Shown here: piece after piece, positions 27,473 through 34,711 of the stretch
Position numbering within the stretch: the stretch's first letter is position 1
How the letters are laid out: every line of letters begins with the position of its first letter
Assembly: GCF_013155545.1 (NCBI RefSeq)
Contig: NZ_JABJVV010000005.1
Span: forward strand, 62,001-126,000
Origin: Caenimonas soli
Lineage (GTDB): Bacteria > Pseudomonadota > Gammaproteobacteria > Burkholderiales > Burkholderiaceae_C
Length of the DNA stretch: 64,000 bases
Reading direction: 5' to 3'
Program-made: the position numbers and the translations under genes
The notes under the pieces: model-generated
Told to the model about the DNA's origin: nothing
What the model saw: the letters and a program-made list of their open reading frames with translations, nothing else
The model's database searches: none

Positions 27473-28537
27473 TCACTGCAGGGAACCTTGGTAGTGGGCC
27501 TGGACCCACTCGCGGTAAGCCCCTGTCTTCACCCTTTCCACCCAACCCGGCCGGTCGAGGTACCACTGCACCGTCTGGCGAATCCCTTCCTCGAAGGTAT
27601 GCGCGGGCCGCCAGCCCAACTCGGTCGCAATCTTGCTCGCATCGACGGCATAGCGGCGATCGTGCCCAGGCCTGTCGGCGACGTGGGTGATGAGACCGCG
27701 AAAGCTGCCCCCGGCCCTGGGCGCCAGCTCATCGAGCAGGTCGCACACCCGTTGGACGATCTGGATGTTGGCGAGCTCATTGCGCCCGCCCACGTTGTAG
27801 GTCTCGCCTGGCCGCCCCGCTTCCAGCACCCGCCGGAGAGCTTCGCAATGATCCGCGACATGCAGCCAATCCCGCCTTTGGAGGCCGTCGCCATAGACCG
27901 GCAGGTTCTGGCCCGCGAGCGCGTTGACGATCATCAGGGGGATCAGCTTTTCCGGAAACTGGAAAGGGCCGTAGTTGTTCGAGCAATTGCTCGTGAGCAC
28001 CGGCAAGCCGTAAGTGTGGTGGTAGGCGCGCACCAGGTGGTCGCTGGCCGCCTTGCTGGCAGAGTACGGACTGTTCGGCTGGTAGGCGTTGTCCTCGCGA
28101 AACGCCGGATCCGAGGCCTGGAGCGAGCCGAAGACTTCGTCGGTCGACACATGCAGGAAGCGGAACAGCCGGCGCGGCTCGCCTTGCAGCCCCGCGAAAT
28201 AGTTCCGTACTGCCTCCAGCAGATGGAACGTTGCGACCACGTTGGTCTGGACGAATGCCGCCGGGCCGTGAATCGAACGATCGACGTGAGACTCCGCCGC
28301 GAGGTTGATCACCGCCCGCGGCTGGTGGTCGCGCAGCAGCCGCGCGACCAGTTCCCCGTCGCCGATGTCGCCGTGAACGAAGGCATAGCGCGCGTCCCCT
28401 TGCAACGAAGCAAGGTTCTCGGGATTGCCGGCATAGGTCAACTTGTCGAGGTTGAGAACCGGCTCCTCGCTGCGCGCGAGCCAGTCCAGGACGAAGTTAC
28501 TGCCGATGAAGCCGGCGCCGCCGGTGACAAAAATCAT
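27473..28537 (-). CDS. rfbB: dTDP-glucose 4,6-dehydratase
   Basis: This 354-residue extended SDR has NAD motif VTGGAGFIGSNF (4-15), NLAAESHVDRSI, the catalytic TDE triplet (132-134) and Y158-x3-K162 (YSASKAASD). It converts dTDP-glucose to dTDP-4-keto-6-deoxyglucose, the branch point for rhamnose (RmlC/D) and for WecE-type amination. It is the first gene of the rml-wzz-wzy operon. No Shine-Dalgarno is seen before the ATG, and a -10-like hexamer lies only 8 bases upstream, so its message might be leaderless. Confidence 0.95.
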   Translation of the reverse strand: MIFVTGGAGFIGSNFVLDWLARSEEPVLNLDKLTYAGNPENLASLQGDARYAFVHGDIGDGELVARLLRDHQPRAVINLAAESHVDRSIHGPAAFVQTNVVATFHLLEAVRNYFAGLQGEPRRLFRFLHVSTDEVFGSLQASDPAFREDNAYQPNSPYSASKAASDHLVRAYHHTYGLPVLTSNCSNNYGPFQFPEKLIPLMIVNALAGQNLPVYGDGLQRRDWLHVADHCEALRRVLEAGRPGETYNVGGRNELANIQIVQRVCDLLDELAPRAGGSFRGLITHVADRPGHDRRYAVDASKIATELGWRPAHTFEEGIRQTVQWYLDRPGWVERVKTGAYREWVQAHYQGSLQ

Positions 28538-28545
28538 GAAGAATC

Positions 28546-28554
28546 ATTATCTCA
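28546..28554 (-). promoter_or_regulatory. Candidate extended -10 element for the rml operon
   Basis: On the minus strand the sequence TGAGATAAT lies at 28554-28546, a TGn plus GATAAT extended -10. Its end is 8 bases from the rmlB ATG. The only space between the rmlB start and the preceding gene is 78 bp, part of which is a terminator, so the operon promoter should be near. No good -35 hexamer was found. Transcription from here would start within a few bases of the ATG. Confidence 0.35.
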
Positions 28555-28569
28555 TTGGCATTTCACATC

Positions 28570-28592
28570 AAAAAAGCGCCCAAAGGCGCCTT
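28570..28592 (-). terminator. Rho-independent terminator of the fatty acyl-CoA reductase gene
   Basis: On the minus strand a GCGCC-TTTG-GGCGC hairpin (28589-28576) is followed directly by six T residues (28575-28570). It begins 24 bp after the end of the reductase gene (28616) and separates it from the rml operon. Confidence 0.75.
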
Positions 28593-28615
28593 TGCAGGGG
28601 TGCGGCGTTACGCTG

Positions 28616-30601
28616 TCAGAAGTGGATCCCCCGCATCATCTGCTGCATCGCGATCGCTTCCGGCGACAACGTGGGCTTGGCGCCCTTCTCGCCCTTGGCG
28701 GCCGACGAATCCGGAAACATGCGGAAACTCGTGTTCATGGCGATCTGCGCCACGCGCGGCAGCAGCGCGTGCAGCAACTGGCCGGTGATGCCCAGGCGCG
28801 TGGCGATGCGCACCGGCTTGGCGATGCAGGCTTCGGCGATCATGTCGGCCGCCTCTTCCGGTGCCAGCGTCGGCACATTCTTGTAGATCTGGGTCGGCGC
28901 GATCATGGGCGTGCGCACCAGCGGCATGTTGATCGTGGTGAAGCTGATGCCCTGGTCGGCGAATTCGCTGGACGCGCAGCGGGTCCACGCGTCCAGCGCC
29001 GCCTTGGAGGCGACGTAGGCCGAGAAGCGCGGTGCGTTGGTCAAGACACCGATCGAGCTGATGTTGACCACGTGTCCCTTGCGCTTTTCCACCATGCCCG
29101 GCAACAGCCCCATGGTCACGCGCAGGCAGCCGAAATAGTTGAGCTGCATGGTGCGCTCGTAGTCGTGGAAACGGTCGTAGCTGGCCTCGATGGCCCGGCG
29201 GATCGAGCGGCCGGCGTTATTGATCAGGAAATCGACGCCGCCGTGGTTCTCCACCAGCAGGTGGATGAAGCGGTCGCAATCGGCCATGTCGGCGATGTCG
29301 GCCGCGTAAGCGACGAACTGATAGCCCTTCGCCTTGGCCTCCTTGCAGGCCTCGTCCAGCTTGTCCTGGTCCCGGCCGCAGATGACCGTGATCGCCCCCG
29401 CCTCGGCGAACTTGTGCGCAGCCGCCAGGCCGATGCCGGAGGAGCCCCCGGTGATCAGCACCACCTTGCCGCCCACGGTGCCCTTGAGCGTGCGGTCGAT
29501 GTGCAGGTCCGGGTCGAGGTGGCGTTCCCAGTAGTCCCACAGCCGCCAGGCGTAATCCTTCAGGTTGGGCACTTCGATGCCCGAGCCCTTGAGCGCCGCC
29601 TGCGTCTCGCGGCTGTCGAAGCGCGTGGGGTAGTTGACGAAGGTGAGGATGTCCTCCGGCAAGGCCAGGTCCTTCATGATGGCGCTGCGGATGCGACGCA
29701 CCGGCGCCACGCCCATCAAGCCCTTCTTCACGCTCTTGGGAATGAACCCGAGCAAGGCCGCATTGATGAACAGGTTCATCTTGGGCGCGTGGGCCGCGCG
29801 GCTGAAGATGTCCAGCACGTCGCCCACGCGGTAACCCACCGGGTCCACCAGGTGGAAGCAGCGCTTGTTGATGTCGGCCTTGTGGCTCAGGTAGTCGAGC
29901 GCGTTGACGACGAAGTCCACCGGCACGATGTTGACGCGCCCGCCCTCCAGGCCCACGGCCGGAAGCCACGGCGGCAGCAGTTGGCGCATGCGCTGGATCA
30001 GCTTGAAGAAGTAGTAAGGCCCGTCGATCTTGTCCATCTCGCCGGTCTGGCTGTCGCCCACCACCATGGCGGGGCGATAGACCGACCAGGGCACCTTGCA
30101 CTCTTTGCGGACGATTTTCTCGCTCTCGTGCTTGGTCAGGAAGTACGGATGCTCGTAGTTCTCGGCCTCGTCGAACATGTCTTCCCGGAACACGCCTTCA
30201 TACAAGCCTGCGGCGGCGATCGACGAGACGTGATGGAAGTGCCCCGCATCGATGGCCTTGGCGAATTCCACCGTGTTGCGCGTGCCCTCGACGTTGACGG
30301 CGATCTGGCTTTCCTCGTCGGCGGACAGGTCGTATACCGCGGCCAGGTGGTGGAAATGGTCGATCTGGCCCTTGAGCCTTTTCACGTCGTCGGCGGCCAC
30401 GCCCAGCTTCTTGCTGGTGAGGTCGCCGAACACGGGCACCGCGCGGGCCGCCGGGACACCCCAGTACTCACGCAAGGCGGGAACCTTGCCCTCGCTCTCC
30501 TTGCGGATCAGGAAATGCACCACCGAGCCCTTGCGCTCGAGCAGCTTCTTGACCAGGCGCTTGCCGATGAAACCGGTCGCGCCGGTGACGAAATAGTGCA
30601 T
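28616..30601 (-). CDS. Two-domain fatty acyl-CoA (acyl-ACP) reductase, alcohol-forming type
   Basis: This 661-residue fusion of two reductase domains has an N-terminal NAD-binding-4 domain: GATGFIG (7-13) and Y153-x3-K157. A C-terminal classical SDR domain follows: GGSSGIG (385-391), NNAGRS, and Y529-x3-K533. This architecture matches bacterial FARs such as the Marinobacter enzyme of the same approximate size, which reduce acyl-CoA to fatty alcohol in two steps for wax esters. A wax ester synthase and an ACBP gene lie about 6 kb away. The ATG at 30601 has a CCGGAG ribosome site. It diverges from the phasin gene. Specificity for chain length is unknown. Confidence 0.85.
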   Translation of the reverse strand: MHYFVTGATGFIGKRLVKKLLERKGSVVHFLIRKESEGKVPALREYWGVPAARAVPVFGDLTSKKLGVAADDVKRLKGQIDHFHHLAAVYDLSADEESQIAVNVEGTRNTVEFAKAIDAGHFHHVSSIAAAGLYEGVFREDMFDEAENYEHPYFLTKHESEKIVRKECKVPWSVYRPAMVVGDSQTGEMDKIDGPYYFFKLIQRMRQLLPPWLPAVGLEGGRVNIVPVDFVVNALDYLSHKADINKRCFHLVDPVGYRVGDVLDIFSRAAHAPKMNLFINAALLGFIPKSVKKGLMGVAPVRRIRSAIMKDLALPEDILTFVNYPTRFDSRETQAALKGSGIEVPNLKDYAWRLWDYWERHLDPDLHIDRTLKGTVGGKVVLITGGSSGIGLAAAHKFAEAGAITVICGRDQDKLDEACKEAKAKGYQFVAYAADIADMADCDRFIHLLVENHGGVDFLINNAGRSIRRAIEASYDRFHDYERTMQLNYFGCLRVTMGLLPGMVEKRKGHVVNISSIGVLTNAPRFSAYVASKAALDAWTRCASSEFADQGISFTTINMPLVRTPMIAPTQIYKNVPTLAPEEAADMIAEACIAKPVRIATRLGITGQLLHALLPRVAQIAMNTSFRMFPDSSAAKGEKGAKPTLSPEAIAMQQMMRGIHF

Positions 30602-30800
30602 TGGAAGATCTCCGGAGGAATTGGTTTTCTGATTTTGCTTTGCGGGCATTCTTGCGCAAAGCCAAGCCGCGATCATTCCGCACAAACCCGCGCGCCGGCT
30701 AGGGTTGACCGCCTAGCGGTTTAGGAAGCGGCACCTAAACGGGGGCAGGCCCAAGCCTTAAAGTGCCCCCATCCCCAATTCATTTTGTCTGGAGTTCACC
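30602..30800. promoter_or_regulatory. Divergent promoter region of acyl-CoA reductase and phasin genes
   Basis: This 199-bp region without a gene contains two inverted repeats. GCTTTGCG at 30637-30644 pairs with CGCAAAGC at 30655-30662 (10-base spacer), about 36 bp upstream of the reductase start. GGGGGCA at 30741-30747 pairs with TGCCCCC at 30764-30770, about 30 bp before the phasin start. Either could be an operator. No clear sigma-70 promoter could be placed. Confidence 0.4.
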
Positions 30801-31298
30801 ATGGTCAAGAAAACCCAAAAATCCGCATCCGCCGAAAAGAACACCGCCGCCCAGCTGTCGGGCACCGTCAAGGAATCCGCCCAGCAAATCTGGCTGGCCG
30901 GCCTGGGCGCATTCGCCAAGGCGCAGGAAGAAGGCACCAAGGTGTTCGATTCCCTGGTCAAGGAAGGTATGTCCATCCAGCGCAAAACCCAGGCCGCTGC
31001 CGAAGAGAAGATCTCGGAAGCCACCAATCGCATGGCCACGATGGCCACCGACATCTCTTCCAAGGCGTCGGGACAGTGGGACAAGCTGGAAAACATCTTC
31101 GAAGACCGCGTATCCAAGGCCCTCAACAAGCTGGGCGTGCCGTCCGCCAAAGACATCGATGTGCTGATCGCTCGCATCGATGAGCTCAATCGCAACGTCT
31201 CCAAGCTGAGCGCCAAGACCGGTGCCGCTCCGCGAAGCGCCACCAACGGCGCCGCCAAGCCGGCTGCCAAGCGCGCTTCGGCCCGCAAGTCGGCTTGA
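30801..31298 (+). CDS. Phasin, PhaI/PhaF-type granule-associated protein
   Basis: This 165-residue protein has a phasin domain of amphipathic helices (AQQIWLAGLGAFAKAQEEGTK then KVFDSLVKEG and a coiled coil) and a basic Ala/Lys/Pro tail (NGAAKPAAKRASARKSA). The WLAGLGAFAKAQ segment is diagnostic of the polyhydroxyalkanoate granule-associated family. Phasins coat PHA or neutral-lipid inclusions; the basic tail resembles histone H1 and in PhaF links granules to DNA. It starts at an ATG 6 bases after TGGAG and ends 20 bp before a strong terminator. It lies beside the wax-ester-type reductase. Confidence 0.9.
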   Translation: MVKKTQKSASAEKNTAAQLSGTVKESAQQIWLAGLGAFAKAQEEGTKVFDSLVKEGMSIQRKTQAAAEEKISEATNRMATMATDISSKASGQWDKLENIFEDRVSKALNKLGVPSAKDIDVLIARIDELNRNVSKLSAKTGAAPRSATNGAAKPAAKRASARKSA

Positions 31299-31317
31299 GA
31301 CTCGAACACTTGCATGC

Positions 31318-31339
31318 AGGGCGCTTCGGCGCCCTTTTT
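31318..31339 (+). terminator. Rho-independent terminator after the phasin gene
   Basis: A perfect 7-bp stem AGGGCGC (31318-31324) with a TTCG tetraloop, GCGCCCT (31329-31335), then a further run of T to 31339. It is 20 bp downstream of the phasin stop codon. Confidence 0.9.
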
Positions 31340-31377
31340 GCATTCACATAACAAGCTTCGCAGTTGTTAGTGAATGC
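31340..31377. promoter_or_regulatory. Near-perfect inverted repeat upstream of the patatin-tetR operon
   Basis: GCATTCACATAACAA (31340-31354) and TTGTTAGTGAATGC (31364-31377) form a dyad. Arms match except for one inserted base, with a 9-base spacer. It lies about 85 bp before the patatin start and directly after a terminator. A TetR gene is the second gene of that operon, so an autoregulatory operator is plausible. Confidence 0.45.
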
Positions 31378-31411
31378 GCAACCGAGGGCGGTTGAGTATG
31401 CCCGCTTGCTT

Positions 31412-31426
31412 TGCTGCAATGCAGCA
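31412..31426. promoter_or_regulatory. TGC-rich palindrome, PhaR-site-like
   Basis: TGCTGCA-A-TGCAGCA is a perfect 15-bp palindrome located 36 bp before the patatin ATG. It contains CTGC-N3-GCAG at 31414-31424, which is the TGC-rich form I recall for the PHA repressor PhaR of Paracoccus. A phasin gene precedes it. No PhaR gene is in this window. Confidence 0.4.
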
Positions 31427-31461
31427 CGGAACGCTAACCAAGCCCCCTACACTGCCCGCAC

Positions 31462-32706
31462 ATGAGTATCAAAAAATCGCCCTCGCCGAAAGTAGCGCTT
31501 GCACTTGCTGGAGGCGGTCCGTTGGGCGCGATCTATGAGATTGGCGCCCTGTGCGCGCTGGACGAAGCCCTGGAAGGCCTGGACCTCACGGCCCTGCACC
31601 ACTATGTCGGCGTGTCCGCAGGCGGATTCATCGCAGCCGGATTGGCCAACGGCATGTCGCCGCGCGAACTCTGCGCTTCCTTCATCGAGAACGACGACCG
31701 GGCCAGCGACGTCTTCGATCCTTCGTGGTTGATGGTGCCGGCCTATGGCGAGTTCGCCCGGCGCGCCATCATGTTCCCCGGCTTGGCCGCATCGGCGCTG
31801 TGGCGCGGCACGCTAGGGCGCAGGTCGCTCACCCATTCGCTGGAGCGCCTCGGCCCCAGCCTGCCCACCGGCATTTTTTCCAACGACCTGATCGACCGGC
31901 GGCTGGCGCTGCTGTTCTCGCGCGACGGCCGAACCAACGATTTTCGCAAGCTCAAGGCCCAGCTCACCCTGGTAGCCACCAACCTGGACACCGGTGAAGC
32001 GGCGCCGTTCGGGCGGCCCGGTTGGGATCATGTGCCGATCTCCAAGGCCGTGCAGGCCAGTTCCGCGCTCCCCGGGCTGTTTCCGCCGGTCGAGATCGAC
32101 GCCCACTACTTCGTCGACGGCGCCTTGAAGAAGACCCTGCACGCCTCGGTGGCACTGGACGACGGCATCGACCTCATGCTGTGCCTCAACCCCCTGGTGC
32201 CCTTCAACTCGACAGAATCGACTGCGGCCAAGGTCATGCAGGGCGGATTGCCGCGCGAAAAGCGCCGCATTCCGCGCATCGTCGATGGCGGCCTGCCTGC
32301 AGTGCTGAGCCAGACCTTCCGTTCCATGATTCATTCGCGCATGGAGCTGGGCATGAAGCACTATGAGCGCGCCTACCCCAAGACCGACATCGTGCTGATC
32401 GAGCCCGACCATCGCGACCCCGAGCTGTACCTTGCCAACACCTTCAGCTACGGCCAGCGCCGCCAGCTGGCCGAGCATGCGTACCAGACGACGCGCGCCA
32501 TGCTGCGTTCGCGCCGCACCAGCCTCGGCACGAAACTGGCCCGCCACGGCATCAGCCTGCGCGGCGATGTGCTGGATGACCCGCGCAGGCACCTGGTGGC
32601 CTTGCGCAAGCCGCCCACTCGTATCGGCCGAGCCATCGTCTCGCTGCAGGAGGTGATGGAAGATCTCGGCCGCGCGATGCAGCCGGCGCTGGAGCGGGCG
32701 CGCTGA
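31462..32706 (+). CDS. Patatin-like phospholipase
   Basis: This 414-residue hydrolase has a Ser-Asp dyad: oxyanion loop GGGPLGA (17-23), nucleophile S52 in GVSAG, and D219 in VDGALKK. There is no signal peptide, so it is likely cytoplasmic or granule-bound. Such enzymes cleave acyl esters of phospholipids or neutral lipids. It is followed after 2 bp by a TetR-family gene and sits between a phasin and a wax-ester/TAG synthase, suggesting a role in lipid-inclusion turnover. Substrate is unproven. Confidence 0.88.
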   Translation: MSIKKSPSPKVALALAGGGPLGAIYEIGALCALDEALEGLDLTALHHYVGVSAGGFIAAGLANGMSPRELCASFIENDDRASDVFDPSWLMVPAYGEFARRAIMFPGLAASALWRGTLGRRSLTHSLERLGPSLPTGIFSNDLIDRRLALLFSRDGRTNDFRKLKAQLTLVATNLDTGEAAPFGRPGWDHVPISKAVQASSALPGLFPPVEIDAHYFVDGALKKTLHASVALDDGIDLMLCLNPLVPFNSTESTAAKVMQGGLPREKRRIPRIVDGGLPAVLSQTFRSMIHSRMELGMKHYERAYPKTDIVLIEPDHRDPELYLANTFSYGQRRQLAEHAYQTTRAMLRSRRTSLGTKLARHGISLRGDVLDDPRRHLVALRKPPTRIGRAIVSLQEVMEDLGRAMQPALERAR

Positions 32707-32708
32707 GC

Positions 32709-33377
32709 ATGGCAAAAAAGGCCCCCCGCCGCACGGCCGAGCGCATCCTGGAGGTGACGCTCGACCTGTTCAATCGCTTTGGCGAGCCGAACGTATCGAC
32801 CACGTTGATCTCGGCCGAACTCAACATCAGCCCGGGCAACCTTTATTACCACTATCCGGCCAAGGACGAACTGATCAACTCGCTGTTCGATCGTTACGAA
32901 CGGTCACTGAGCGAGCTGCTCAACGCCAGCGATGGGGTGCGCGATGTGGAAGACGCCTGGTTCTTCATGCACACCCTGTTCGAGCTGATCTGGCAGTACC
33001 GCTTTCTCTACCGCGACCTGAACGACCTGCTGTCGAAGAACCGGCGCCTGGAGACCCACTTCCAGTGGGTGCTGAAGAACAAGACGCGCGCCATCAAGGC
33101 CATGCTCGACAGCATGAGCCGCTCGGGCGCGGTGAGCATCGATTCGCGCGAGGCGCCGGCGACGGCAACCAGCATGGTGGTGGTGCTCACCTACTGGCTG
33201 AGCTACGAGTACGTGCGCGACCCGCGGCGGGCGCTCGAACCCGAGAGCGCCCAGGTGGCTCTGCTGCGAGGAGCTCACCATGTCCTCAATCTACTGGTAC
33301 CCTATCTCGAACAAGGCCAGCGAATGCATTTGCTGGGGCTCGTCGCGGCCTACAGCAACTCGACAGTTGAGACATAA
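32709..33377 (+). CDS. TetR-family transcriptional regulator
   Basis: This 222-residue protein has an N-terminal helix-turn-helix (about 10-60; STTLISAELNISPGNLYYHY) and a helical C-terminal ligand domain rich in aromatic residues (WFFMHTLFELIWQYRFLYRDL). It begins 2 bp after the patatin gene and is co-transcribed with it. It may respond to an acyl-CoA or fatty acid and control this lipid locus, perhaps through the dyad at 31340-31377. Ligand and targets are inferences. Confidence 0.85.
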   Translation: MAKKAPRRTAERILEVTLDLFNRFGEPNVSTTLISAELNISPGNLYYHYPAKDELINSLFDRYERSLSELLNASDGVRDVEDAWFFMHTLFELIWQYRFLYRDLNDLLSKNRRLETHFQWVLKNKTRAIKAMLDSMSRSGAVSIDSREAPATATSMVVVLTYWLSYEYVRDPRRALEPESAQVALLRGAHHVLNLLVPYLEQGQRMHLLGLVAAYSNSTVET

Positions 33378-33392
33378 GGAACAGGAGACAGA

Positions 33393-34166
33393 ATGGCCAA
33401 GTGGACAGCATTTCCCCACCTGGGCGACTACCAGTTCGACTCCGGCAACCTGAAAAAGCATTGGGCGCGGCTGCACGCCGGCGACGCTGAGCCCCTACCC
33501 CAGGACCTCGAGGTCCTGGAAGCCTGGGCTCTCTTCCACAACGGCGAGTTCCAGCAGGCCGCCGAGGCGGGCCTGAAGTGCGGGGGCGACGGCATCACCG
33601 TGGCCAACAAGGCCACGGCCATCTACGCCAACTACCTCGAGAAAAAAGAAAAGACCAAGCTCGACTTGTTCATGGCGGTGGCGCAGCGCGCCGAGGCGCA
33701 AGCGACGCAAGACCCCAAGAACGCCAACGCCTGGTACTGGCAGGCCTATGCACTGGGGCGCTACAGCCAGGGCATCAGCGTCGCCAAGGCACTGGCACAG
33801 GGCCTTGGCAGCAAGGTGAAGGAAGCGCTGGAGAAAACCATCAAGCTGCAGCCCAAGCATGCCGATGCGCACATCGCCCTGGCCGCCTTCCATGCCGAAG
33901 TCATCGACAAGGTCGGCTCGCTGATCGGCGGCATGACCTACGGCGCCAAGAAAGACGTGGGCCTGAAATTGTTTCAGGACGCACTGAAGATCAACCCTGC
34001 TTCAGCCATCGGCATGATCGAGTACGCCAACGGGCTGGTCATGCTCGAAGGTGACAGGAAGATGAAGGAAGCGACCAAGCTCTATGAGCAGGCCGCGGCC
34101 AGCCAGCCCCTGGACGCCACGGAGCGGCTGGACGTGGAACTGGCCACGGCCGAACTTCAAGACTAG
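33393..34166 (+). CDS. TPR-like protein of unknown function
   Basis: This 257-residue soluble protein starts MAKWTAFPHLGDYQFDSGNLKKHW with a ribosome site AGGAGACAGA. It is mostly alpha-helical and has several degenerate tetratricopeptide-like units, for example DPKNANAWYWQAYALGRYSQG and KLQPKHADAHIALAAFHAEV. No signal peptide is seen. It follows the TetR gene by 15 bp and probably shares its transcript. It may be a scaffold; I do not recognise a named family. Confidence 0.7.
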   Translation: MAKWTAFPHLGDYQFDSGNLKKHWARLHAGDAEPLPQDLEVLEAWALFHNGEFQQAAEAGLKCGGDGITVANKATAIYANYLEKKEKTKLDLFMAVAQRAEAQATQDPKNANAWYWQAYALGRYSQGISVAKALAQGLGSKVKEALEKTIKLQPKHADAHIALAAFHAEVIDKVGSLIGGMTYGAKKDVGLKLFQDALKINPASAIGMIEYANGLVMLEGDRKMKEATKLYEQAAASQPLDATERLDVELATAELQD

Positions 34167-34220
34167 CTGCGGGTTTTTCGCGCCTCGCGCCTACAGACGC
34201 GCCCGCCGTTCATCCGCAGA

Positions 34221-34676
34221 ATGGCGCGGATGAACATCTTTGAAGCACTTCGCGTCAGCCACGAAACCCAGCGGGCCTTGTCGGCCCGTTTGCTTGCCAG
34301 CCAGGCCGACAGCCCCGAGCGGCAAGACATCTTCGAGGAACTCAAGTCCGAGCTGCTCGCGCACGAAACCGCGGAAGAGCGCTGCCTCTACGTGCCCCTG
34401 TTCGACCACGACGTCACGGTGGAGGCGTCCAGGCATGCCATCGCGGAACACCATGAGATGGACGAGATGGTGGAAGACCTGGAAGAACTGGTCGGCGATT
34501 CCGCCCAGTGGATGGAGAGTGCGCGCAAGCTGTGCGAAAAGATCGCGCACCACCTGTCCGAAGAAGAAACCAAGTTCTTCCAGCAGGCCGGCAAGGTTCT
34601 GACCGAAGCCCAGAAACTGTCGCTGGCGAAGGAATACGAAGCGGAGTTCCTGACGCTGCGGGTGAAGGAAGCCTGA
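34221..34676 (+). CDS. Hemerythrin HHE-domain protein
   Basis: This 151-residue four-helix protein has metal-ligand histidines and acidic residues spaced as in HHE hemerythrins: SHETQRAL, LLAHETAEERCLY, AEHHEMDEMVED and IAHHLSEEETKFF. Such proteins bind a di-iron centre and act in oxygen or nitric-oxide sensing or iron handling. Two in-frame ATGs exist, at 34221 and 34230; the second (MNIFEALRVSHE) fits the family start slightly better. A hairpin element follows the stop, beyond which the WS/DGAT gene converges. Confidence 0.85.
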   Translation: MARMNIFEALRVSHETQRALSARLLASQADSPERQDIFEELKSELLAHETAEERCLYVPLFDHDVTVEASRHAIAEHHEMDEMVEDLEELVGDSAQWMESARKLCEKIAHHLSEEETKFFQQAGKVLTEAQKLSLAKEYEAEFLTLRVKEA

Positions 34677-34683
34677 AGCTGTC

Positions 34684-34704
34684 ATCCCGGACCTGATCCG
34701 GGAT
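34684..34704. repeat. Palindromic intergenic repeat, possible bidirectional terminator
   Basis: ATCCCGGA (34684-34691) and TCCGGGAT (34697-34704) form a perfect 8-bp stem with a 5-base loop, flanked by GTC and CCA. It lies in the 35-bp gap between two convergent genes. The wording resembles a short dispersed palindrome common in proteobacterial genomes. No T-run follows on either strand. Confidence 0.55.
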
Positions 34705-34711
34705 CCATTCC

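Noticed and set aside
27224..30724. A 1166-codon open frame on the plus strand opposite rmlD, rmlB and the acyl-CoA reductase gene
   Set aside because: It is antisense to three well-supported genes and its translation has no domain pattern; long antisense frames are common at this GC content.
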